A DNA stretch of 64,000 nt from Gorsachius magnificus. Lineage: Eukaryota > Chordata > Aves > Pelecaniformes > Ardeidae. Below the pieces are notes generated by a model. The model was not told where the DNA came from. It saw only the letters and a list, made by a program, of their open reading frames with translations, and did no database searches. Made by a program: the position numbers and the translations under genes. Below, piece by piece: positions 50,450 through 61,400 of the stretch. The DNA is taken from the NCBI GenBank assembly GCA_034008185.1, contig CM067081.1:186207510-186271509 (forward strand). Direction: 5' to 3'. Numbering within the stretch: position 1 is the first letter of the stretch; every line of letters begins with the position of its first letter.

Positions 50450-51750
50450 GAACTGGGGAAGCACTGATTGCACGGAGCAACCCTGCCAGCAGCACCTGCT
50501 GGGACTGAGATACTCTGAGCAGAACAGACCAGCTAATGGCTGCCTCGGTGGGTGACAGGAGAGCAGCAGGTGTTGTTTGTCTTGACTTTTGCAAGGCTTT
50601 TGACAGTCTCCCATAAAATCCCCATAGGCAAGCTGATGAAGTACAGACTAGACCAACGGACAGTGAGATGGGCTGAAATCTGGCTGAACTGCGAGGCTCA
50701 AAGGTTGTGATCAGCATGAAGTCCAGCTGGAGGAAAATCACTGCTGGTGCACCCCAGGCATCAATACTGGGGCCATTTAACTACTTCATTAATGACCTGG
50801 ATGATGTAGCAAGAGTGCACCTTCAGCAAGTTTGCTGATGACACAAACTGGGAGTAGTGGCTGATACACCAGCTGGTTGCACTGGCATTCACTGGGTTCT
50901 TGAAGAGCTGAGTAATAAGCCAACAGGAATCTCTCAGCTGGAGCGGTGGGCCTGTGTGAACCTCATGAGGTTCAACAAGGCCAAGTACAAGGTCCTGCAC
51001 CTGAGTCGGGGTAACCCCGGTATTAATACAGGCTGGGGGAAGAAAGGATTGAGAGCAGCCCTGCTGAGAGGGACTTGGGCGTGCTGGTGGATGAAAAGCT
51101 GGACATGAGCCGGGAATGTGTGCTGGCAGCCCAGAAGGCCAACCGTACCCTGGGCTGCATCAAGTGTGGCCAGCAGGTCAAAGGAGGCGATTCTGCCCCT
51201 CTACTCTGCTCTGGTGAGACCCCACCTGGAGTCCTGCGTCCAGCTCTGGAGCCCTCAGCACAAGAAGTACATGGAACAGTTGGAGCGGGTCCAGAGGAGG
51301 GCTACAAATCTGAGGGCTGGAGCACTTCTCCTACAAGGACAGGCTGAGAGAGTTGGGGTTGTTCAGCCTGGAGAAGAGAAGGCTGCAGGGAGACCTTATT
51401 GCAGACTTTCAGTACTTAAAGGGAGCCTATAAGAAATATGGGGACAATCATTTTAGCAAGGCCTGCTGTGACAGGACAAAGGGTAATGGTTTTAAACTAA
51501 AGGAGGGTAGATTTATAGTGAATATAAGGAAGAAAACTTTTACAGTGAGGTTGGTGAAACACTGCAATGGGTTGCCTGGAGAGGCAGCGGTAGCCCCATC
51601 CATAGAAACACTCAAGGCCTGGTTGGACAGGGTTCTGAGCAACCTGATCTGGTTAAAGATGTCCCTGCTCACTGCAGGGGGGTTGGACTAGATGACCTCT
51701 AGGGGTCCCTTCTAACCCAAAACATTCTGTGATTCTATGACTCTATGATT
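50450..51750 (+). mobile_element. CR1 LINE with broken ORF2 (reverse transcriptase) remnant
   Basis: A 5'-truncated CR1 of about 1.3 kb. Its ORF2 reverse-transcriptase blocks survive in pieces: CLDFCKAFD at 50578-50604 (motif A), [10 protein letters not shown] at 50746-50775 (motif B) and FADDT at 50831-50845 (motif C with the catalytic DD). Later blocks such as [30 protein letters not shown] and [14 protein letters not shown] follow. Motif C is in a different frame from A and B, a stop (TAA) comes soon after motif A, and the C-terminal blocks change frame again, so the copy is dead. The end at 51731-51750 is GATTCTATGACTCTATGATT, the CR1 3' octamer repeat. It is non-LTR, has no poly-A and probably came in by target-primed reverse transcription. 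Confidence 0.95.
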
Positions 51751-52450
51751 CATGAAGTTCAACAAAAGGAAATACAAAATCCTGCACCCTAGGGAGGAAT
51801 AACCCCAGGCACCAGTACAGGATGGGGGATGACAGGCTGGAAAGCAGCTCTGCAGAAAAGCACCTTAGGGCCCTGGTGGACCCCAAGTAGACAATGAGCC
51901 AGCAGTGCATCCTTGCAGCAAGGAAGGCCAACAGCATCCTGGGCTGCATTAGGAACAATGTTGCCAGCAGGTCAAGGGAGATGATCCATCCCCTTTAGTT
52001 AGCACTGGTGAGACACCCAGAGTGCTGTGTCCACTTGTGGGCTCCCCAGTACAAACAAAACATAAGCATCCTAGAGGGAGTCCAGTGAAGGACTGCAAAG
52101 ACGATTAAGGGATTGGAGCATCTGACATATGTGGTGAGACTGAAAGAGCTGGGACTCTAGCCTGGAGAAGAAAAGGCTCAGGAGACATTATCAATGTGTA
52201 TAAATACCGGTTGGGGCCAGGGGTAAACAACACTTCTCACTGGTGCCCCGCAACAGGGCACAAGGCAATGGGCACAAATTACCACAGATGAAATTCCATC
52301 TGAACAAAAGAAAGCACTTTTCTACTATAAGGGTGGTCAAGCGCTTGAACCAGCTGTCCAAACAGAGTTGACCCTGCTTTGAGCGGGGGGGTGTTGGACC
52401 AGACAACCTCCAGACACCCTTTCCAACCCCAGGTATTCTATGGTTCTTTG
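51751..52450 (+). mobile_element. Second CR1 LINE copy, head-to-tail with the first
   Basis: It begins CATGAAGTTCAACAAAAGG, equivalent to CATGAGGTTCAACAAGGCC near 50964 of the previous copy. It then repeats the same order: AGCATCCTGGGCTGCATTAG, GCACTGGTGAGACACCCAG, TCTAGCCTGGAGAAGAAAAG. It ends near GGTATTCTATGGTTC. It is more diverged than its neighbour, with many stops, so it is probably an independent older insertion or a duplicate from another subfamily. Confidence 0.92.
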
Positions 52451-55400
52451 AGGAAGAGACAAAAGGAAAGCAACTATACCTGAATAATATGGACTATGGA
52501 CTTAATGTCCTTTATTTTCTCTGCACAGACCAAGCCTTCAATAAGATTAAACAGTTCCCTTGCACATCAATTGCCTACATCTGACTGCATTCTACGAAGG
52601 CAAGTTGTTTATTAGACTTAGGAAAAGCCTCATTGTGCAGATGCAACAAGTTCCTTTTCTCTCCCATACGTTTCCTGATCTAATCAGTATGAAAACTACC
52701 TAACATAAAGATTAAGACAATGTATTTGTTTTCACCAGTCAAATAAATCACTATTCCAATGTCCATTTGTATCAGCAAACATCCATCACTTTAATGGATT
52801 TCTTTGCCTCCCTTCCAGTCAGTACTCAAGCAGTAAAGCTAATTTAACCAAAACAGGCTAATGGGAAATCATCCTTCTCCTTTCATAATGCCTGTTCTCT
52901 CACATCAATGTATTGACAGTTTTGTTTTACAACTGTAGAAAAAAATGAGAGGAACCAAGAGAACGTCACAGAGAAAAGCTAGAACATCTCACTCATTAGG
53001 AGCAGGCACCTGTGCACTGACCCAATTAGACATTCAAACACTTGTCACTTTGGAGCTGGCTGGTTGTCACTCATCCAAGTAGCCCCAGGGGACCTATTGT
53101 ACAGTGGCATTCCCTGACAGGAGAACTGGAGCTATGGAGGCAATGAGGGCACAGTGATAGGGTGCCAGGATCCTGGTGAGCAAGAGCAGCCAGCAGCAAA
53201 GCCAAAGAACTTCAGAGCTTCCTTAACTTGGTTACCATTCAAAAAGCCTTTCAGAGTCTTCAATGGTTATCTTTTTTTCAGAGCAGTCTAGTTTAAAAAA
53301 CTTACAGTAACAGTCCTCTTTATCCAAAGCTACATTTAACTCTTGAGTGACTAACACAAGAACCATTTCAGAAGAAATCCCTGAAAGATAAAAAACAAAA
53401 CAAAAAGCCCCGAAACAAACAAACTTTGTAGCAGGGAGAGGATGCACTAAATGTTACTTTAAGTAATACTGCTGGCATGCAATTCAAAAGTCAAAACATT
53501 TTAGTGCCCATCTCCTCCCTTCTCTGTTTTAAACATACTATTGATGCTTTCGGATGCTCTGTCTGCTTGAGCACATAAATGAGGAATAAAACACTGTGCA
53601 GCTATCCACGCCTACGCACTATAAAATATAGAAAAGGTCTGTTCTAGTAGACTGTGTACAATACTGTATTCAAGACCCCCAAATCAGATTTTTTCATTCA
53701 AAATAATCAGATATTAAAACACAGATCACTATTCAGCAGCTACTACTGACTTCAAGTAAGGCTATCTCTATTCTTATGCTGAAAGATCTATGCAATTCAA
53801 ATACAAGAGCAGGGAGGGGTTGGAGGAGGATTGAAAAAAGAAAAATCAAAGCTTACTTCAAAACTTCCGAAATAGGCATTTTAACCTTAGGGCCTAAGCC
53901 ATGAGAGCAAAGAATTCAGAATGTTCCCATCACCAAATCTGCGATCTATTCTAGAAGAAAACAACTTCTAGTTTTTTGGTACAAAAATATCTTGAGTTCC
54001 TTCTAAGTCCATTTCTCAAGACTCACTTTTTTACTAGTTGACTTGTCCCGACACCTGTTCTCTCCAGCAAGGAACATCAGAGATGATTAAGCCTGCCTTC
54101 AACTATGTGCAGTTATGAAATACTTTTAGCTGCTTTTCTAGTTAACATTTGGTATGAGCCCTTCAGTTACAACCTGAGCTGAAATTTTAAAAATTGTATT
54201 AACCACAAACCTTTAACTCAAACAAACATGGAAATGCAGGTAAACCCAGAACACATTATATGACTACCCTGTTAGTACTTAATAGAAACTGAATAGAAAG
54301 ATAGAAACTTAGCTTTTTTCCCAGTTAGCATAGGATACTAAAATTTGGAGGGAATAAAATTACCTTACCTTTGTACAAATAGCTTCAGAGAAAGATGGTC
54401 TAGCTCTTTACTTTTCCTTCTTTCTTATCCCCTGTATGACAGGTCTTTATGTTACTGCCTTGCCTGAAAAAATAATATAGAACCTGAAATATTTATAGAG
54501 GCCAATAATTACGTTTACTGCTAAACTGTAACAAATACCTAAAGATATGTCTTGATATAGCTGCAGTGCTAAACACAGTTGAGTGGAATGCTATTTTAAT
54601 AGGAATTCATTTATATATGTTGGGCTGAAGAAAAAAATAAGAAGCATTAGGAACAAAAGAATCTCCCTAGGTTTCAAAACCACATTTTGCATTCAGCTCT
54701 CCAAAATAATATAGCTGGTCATGTCAGATTAGACCAGACCACCCAGACAGTTATCCAGGTCTGCTCTACCATCAGTGAAAAAACAGTCAGTGCTTCGCAA
54801 AGCTTGATCAAGCCAATAGGGAAGCCTAACCACATCTTTCTAATGTTCAGTAACCTAAGGCCCACCAGGTACCTCTGCCGCCTCAGAACCAAACACTTCA
54901 GTGCTCTTTCGGATATAGATGCCCAAGCTTCTAAAAAGACATCTGCTGGAAGAGGTCACAGCAGCTGACAGCAGGCCTCTACTGCAGAAAAAGCCAGCAC
55001 TTGCCCAGGGAGAGATCTGGGCTTACAGTCACTTTGTAAACTGTCCAATCTTCCACTAAATTCTAGTTAAGGGATGGGACAGACAACCCCCTCCCTCCAC
55101 CCAGCCCCCCCAAATTGAAAGCACAATACAAAGAAAGAAGAAACAGTGGGAGAGGTTTTGTTTTGAATTCAGCTGCTACCTTCTTCACTTATTCACGAGA
55201 ATTATGCACCCAGTTCCTCTCTTCTTACTCTTTGTTACTTAAATCCCCCATTCTAAACAGATTTGAGGTTTTGACGAGAAGGATGTTGCTTATTTTTCCA
55301 TGGTAACACACGTGTGGAGTTGAACTTTTAAGTAAGCAAGGTTCAAGTAGGATCGTGAATTTTGAAAGCGAGCTTCAAAAAATTTCTAACTGAGGATTCC

Positions 55401-58400
55401 CTTACAGTCTTTTAATTTTACACAACACATGTTGCTCATCTGCAAACTCAGCTATGCTTGCCACTGTATGCAGTTCTCGTTTCAATGAACTGGTGATGAA
55501 GTGAAGCTACTAGCAACAGCTTAGCATCACTGCAGCACCTGTTACTTTATGTACTGTACCTAAAAATGCCGTTACTTTCCTATGGATAAAATGTAAAGTT
55601 CATCGTTTACTCCTAACTGAAGAGTAGCACTATTTGGTAAGGTAAAACAGGACAGACTGCAAAATCTCAATTTACAATGGTGATACAGAAAGATCAGTTT
55701 AATTTCCCACCAAATTGGTAACACAATTGTACAATTTCTTTCAGTATACTTTTTTAAAAGCCTTTTTAATGTTAAATTGGTCTGCCAATTGGCAAGACCC
55801 TAACTGTAACAAACAGCACTTCTCATAAATTGTTCTTTATCATACTCTTTCAAATCAACTTGTTGCTCTTACATGATAAAGCACTGGAAATAATACATTA
55901 TCATTGTAACTTTGGGAGTTTGGCATATATAATTTATTTCACCGAGGTGAAAGTCACTTGGGTAATTAACTTCACTGCCTTCATCTTTATTCAGGCACTC
56001 ATATCCCTTCCTACCCCCTGCCTCTATATTCAGCTGGAACAGCTGCCTGCAACAGGACCTTGGTGAGCCAAAGTCAACACAGAACTTGCACTCAGAACTG
56101 CTACAGGCATGCAGCTCCTCATCGACCAAAACGCTCAAGTACGACAAGGATCACACATACTCTATTGTATAAAGGTAATGGCTACATCTACCCTGCCGCT
56201 CACGCTGCCTCCTGGCTGGTTCGGTTTGCCAACTCGCTGTCCCCAAGACAAAACCAGAGCATGCTTTAGGGAACACTCCAGCCCCAGGGACCCTTCCAAA
56301 GGGCAGTATGGGTAAGACTGCACAAGTTTTCATTCTCCACTCTCAACAGTCCCACAATTCTCTCATACATCCTCAGCTGCACACTCCACCTGCCCCGTGT
56401 GACGCTCTGGAGCACACTGTGGACTTAGAGCATTAGGCTGCACAATCATAACTTTGCTGGGCTGCAATACAGCTCTCACTATTTTGGATACCCTGAACTA
56501 CGAACACTAGCTGCGTATTAGGGCTGCAGGAACACCAAAGTACTCAGATGAAACTCAAATTATGGCCAGTCTATTTTATAAGAGACTAATTTTCTAAAAC
56601 ATTAAAATGCAGAGGCAGACCAGCCCTTGCCAACCTTGATAATCTTGCAAGGCCTACCTTGACAACAGGAATTTGTCCCTGTCTTGCTGTTATTACCAGT
56701 AAAGAACAGGTGTGGCCTCAAGGGCTATGTTTAAAAGTTAGGCATGATCTTAAACCCAGGGATGGCTTGTGTAAGACCTCACACAGAGCAGAAAACCACC
56801 GCTCTGTTGACATTGCAGGTAATCTTTTCCAGACTTCACTCATTAAGAAGGGAAAAAAACTCATCGCTCTGTTCCCCTCACTCTTTTGAAGTAAATATGG
56901 TCACGTAATAGTATACATTGTTTGGGACACACTATAATTTTCACTGGGAGAAAAACTACTACAGTCAAACTGTTTTCAATTGCTGGGTAAGAAATGGTCA
57001 CAGTGTCTGTCTCATTGGATGACTGGACTACACACATGCTGCTTCAGAAATAAATATTTGCTATAGTTCTTCTTGACATCTGCAGCTTTAACCTATTTAC
57101 AATCCATGATTAGATTCTTTTGCTGTGACGTTATTTATTTTCTCTGATAGTCTCTTAGGAGAGAGCTCAACAAAAGCTTGAAACTCCAAGGAAATCATAC
57201 CCATGAGAAGGTTCTGTAAAACACGTACAGAAATGCATCTGAACATCCAAAAATCAACTCAGATGGAATGAATTAGTAGAGAAGCAACCTCAGATTGATT
57301 TTTTTTTTTTTTTGGATGTCAGCTGACATAAAAGTTTGCATTCTTATTCACAATGCTAAGTGCACGAAGATACTGTGAATGGCTTGGTGGCATGATCTTA
57401 CAGAAGTCAACAGGTAAAGTCCCATGTATTTCATTCTACCCAGGAACCCCTCACATCCAAATATATAAATTAATAACCAGATGTCTGGTTTCCAAAGTGA
57501 GAGGAGTATTTGTACCCTCAGAGGAAAATCATGAGTGAGCATGAATTTAAAAAAAAAAAAAAAAAATTAAAAAAAATCAAGAACGAGCAAAAAAAGATGG
57601 TTTAGAAAAGTCTATAGATTAGATGAAACATGTTTTAAAATTTATTATTTGAGGTCACGTAATGTGCTTGGCCACTACCATATTGTGGAAATGTAAAGCA
57701 CACTTTCTTTTTCTGCACCTGACATTATGCTTACTGTGTACTTATTAATTTAAAAATTTATGAAAGAAATAGTATTGTTGCTTTACAAACTTTTCTACTA
57801 GTAGTGTTGATAGACTTTATGGAAGTAAAATTTAGAAGTTCAGTGTAAAAAAACCTCAAAATACAGAAATCCCATTTCGATTTTATAATTGGATTGGCCA
57901 AATGATTTCATAGGAAATGTATTAAAAATATTCATTAAAAGGTTAAGACACTTTAATGTTATTAATGTAACCTTAAAAAGCCATAGAATGAGACAACATG
58001 CAACTTTCTTCTAAAATTAATAATATATCTATATATACACACATATATACAAAATTCAGTTTCATTTTACTTTACGATACTGCAAAAAAGTTATTTAATA
58101 CAAAATATTTTCAGGGGACCTCGAAAAATATTTGCTTTGAGACATATAAAATTTATGTGGTTTATTTAAACACAGTTTTATGCAATCCACTACTGCAGAG
58201 CTCCATTGTTCACCTTCATGTCACTTCTTTCAGTACTAAGGAATAATGAGGAGCCCTCAGAAAAGGAGAAGCCACCCTGTTGGTTGATGAGGGCAGTGAT
58301 CCATCTTTCTGTCATATCTACCTTATTTCTGGTAGTCCTCAGCCCCAGATGATTCTGACATAGTAATAATGGAAAAAAATATCCTGGAAATACACCCAAA

Positions 58401-61400
58401 ATAATTGTTCAGTTTTTCATTTCTCATACACACATCCTCATGAAGACATTCCCTAGGTCAAGTAGTCCAGCCTAGATTCATCCATAACAATGCCTTAATT
58501 TTACATAATCAAAACAGAATATAAATTTCACGTGATCTTTAACATGTTGCAAAGTCATGCCCTTCCTCCATGGACACAAATTATAACTGCATTGATTTCA
58601 ATTCCTGAACTGTCAACCAAAGCCAAATATTTCAGTAAGTTATGTAGAATACGTTTATTCTCCTCTTCAGAAGTATAAACTGCATTTCCTCATGTTACTT
58701 CATTCCAGTAAATTAAACTAATACTAAGGTACACAAATCTCAGCTATGTAAGTAATTAGATGAATCGGAATAGAAAAGGGAAATCGGCCATTACCTTGTA
58801 AGTATAGCTATATAGTCCTCTTAGTCCTCTTCCCTATTTGGTGGTTGGTTTTTTTTTTTTCCCTTTCTGTTAGTGAGAGGTAAGAATTTGTACCACGCTC
58901 CCCTTCATGTTGTAATCTTGACAAAACTCTCCTGTTAAGCCCTGCTGCTGCTGGACTGTGTGCAGAAGCACGTACAAGAGGAGCCGCTTCCAGCAGCCCG
59001 TCGCTTTGTCCTCGGCCCTCCCAGGCTTCTGTGTGATCAGCACAGGCTTTGTGGCCATACAATAGGGGTTAAACATTTCCCTGTATTTATTTAAAAGCAG
59101 AGCTAAACCTGCTTAGCTGCACGAACCTTTTAGTAAAATGATGCTCAAGCTATTAGGGTATTTTTCCATTTGTTTGTTTGTTTAAGAGTAATTGGCTTCT
59201 ATCAACAAAAATTTTAAAAAAAACCAATTATAGATCCTTTTCATTATACACAGTGCATAAACAATGCAGCCAGTAAAATAAATAAGATTTTTATCCAGAT
59301 CTTACCATACCCACAGTTTCCCCCTAAGCAGCTACCTGTGACTTGCCTCTTTAAGTTAAGAGCTCTAGCTTCATTTTTCATTTAGGTTCATTCTACTTGA
59401 CGACTTGCCAGTGGGGCAATCCTCTGGTCCGCATCAACAGCGTCTCAGAGGCAGATTGTTGCAAAAGCTACTATTTTGTGCTGCGTGGTAAAATCCCAAT
59501 ACAAGAAAAAACATTTAAACATACCAAGAAATACATTAAAGCATTTTAGAAGAGTTGAATGTGCTTGTACACAGTATTAAAGCCACCAATTTCACACACC
59601 ACATGAACCTCTGGACCACCTCTGCTTTCCAGGGAACTACATTGAAGCAGCAGTGGTAGAGAACAGTGGCTTTTTTCAACTCCTAAAAAAACCCCAAAAA
59701 ACAACATTTAAAACTTTTCATTTCTGTTCTGCCAAAAATCCAGATTTTTTAAAATTTCTTTTAAAGTCCAGTTAACTAACTTTATGGCATTTGCATTTTT
59801 TCACAGGTAGCAGCAAGAATTCTGTCAGCGTTTATTAGCACAAGCATTAGTTCAGAACAATAACTTCATCTGTTCCTTTGAAACCTATTCTGTTCTCAAG
59901 GCTTATTAGAATAATGCTTTTCTTCACAAAAGCACAATCTATACTTAAGAACCTACTTCAAAGCAGATTGCACAATATTAATCTATTATTTGTATCTATA
60001 ACATTTAACTCTTGTAAAAGCCCAATTCTCAAAATCGCTATTTCATGGTTTTGGTCATTCCTTCCAAATGAAGTCCCAGATGAAAAAGGCCATTTTGCCA
60101 ATACAGGAGCTTAACCATTTGCTCCCAGCTGTCTTTGACAGCATATTATATCAAGAAATTAGCTAAAATATAACCCATTTAACAGATTTTGTGTGTTTAA
60201 CTGGGTTGAAGCAGAAATTGTTCTCTGAATTTTAGAACTGAATGATGGAGGAGCAGGGCTCATTTTGTCATCTGATTGACCAAGCCTAATCAGAATTACT
60301 TCTGCACACTGCTTCACTACAGCTATAGATCCATTAAACACTAGATGCTCCAGAGGCCCGCTCCCCTTCAGCTTCCCACTGTGACTCCCACTTTTCAGCC
60401 TAGCTACTCAGTAGGCTACTCAAAACATTCAAAAAATGGAGGTGCTATATTTAATGGACAGCTCAAAACCCATAGCACAATCTGTCACTTGACTGTCAGC
60501 TATCATAATAAAACAGACTCTTTGTGATAGAGACTTAAAAAGCAGCCTTTGAACTGTTTCCTCTTACCTCCCATTGTATTTTTATTATGAGAAGGTTTTC
60601 AGTCATAGCAGCTGTTTTTATTTCAACAGAAATAATCATGTCTGCCTCTGAAGATGATCACTGAGATATGCACATTTGTTTGTAATCATAATATTACCCG
60701 GCATCTTGTTTTACCATCTTATTACCATTTTAGCCTCAGGAAGCCTTTAAAATAATATAACTATTAGGAATGTCTTACTGCACAACTTACATATTAGCAA
60801 AACTACTTTTTAACCTATTGAACTGTTTAAGCTGAAAATAACTGTGATGTGCACATACAGTGCACAATTCCTTACTCTGATATCTGCTCATTAGAAATGA
60901 TGAGAAACAGATTCTGAGAAATATCTAGCAATTGCCTTGATTATCCATCCATCCATCCCTTTTCACATGTTTTTTGGCTTTCCTTTCCAAGTGTCCTCAA
61001 CTCTTTCCAGACATATATTAATACTCAGGAAAAGCCACAAATCATTTATGCTTTCTAAGGTCAAAGTCATACTCCCATCAAAATTTAGCTAGTTCAGCTG
61101 AGATCTTCAAGCAGCTCAACAGCTAATCTTATCATAGATTTAACCCCAGATGCTGGTCTCGGACTATGGTAGGTTGGAGTGGGCAAACAGCTATGCGATC
61201 TTTAACTCTAGAAAGGCAGCATGGTTCACAAGTACCCAGGGACAGGGCAGAGGTAGACCCAAGACAAAATAGGCTTGTGCAGTTAGGTCAGCACAGTGAA
61301 AGAGATAGAAGGCTCACAATCCCAGTACTATAATAAAAGGGGCTCGTTGTTTCACCTGTTAGTTTGGACACCAAATGTTTTAAAAGCTTCTGTATGCCTA

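Noticed and set aside
51353..51691. 112-codon plus-strand open frame
   Set aside because: It is the C-terminal end of CR1 ORF2 within the LINE copy, not a host gene.
58870..59091. Minus-strand open segment reading MATKPVLITQKPGRAED and onward
   Set aside because: Two overlapping frames are equally open, no convincing donor follows before the stop, and no family is recognised.
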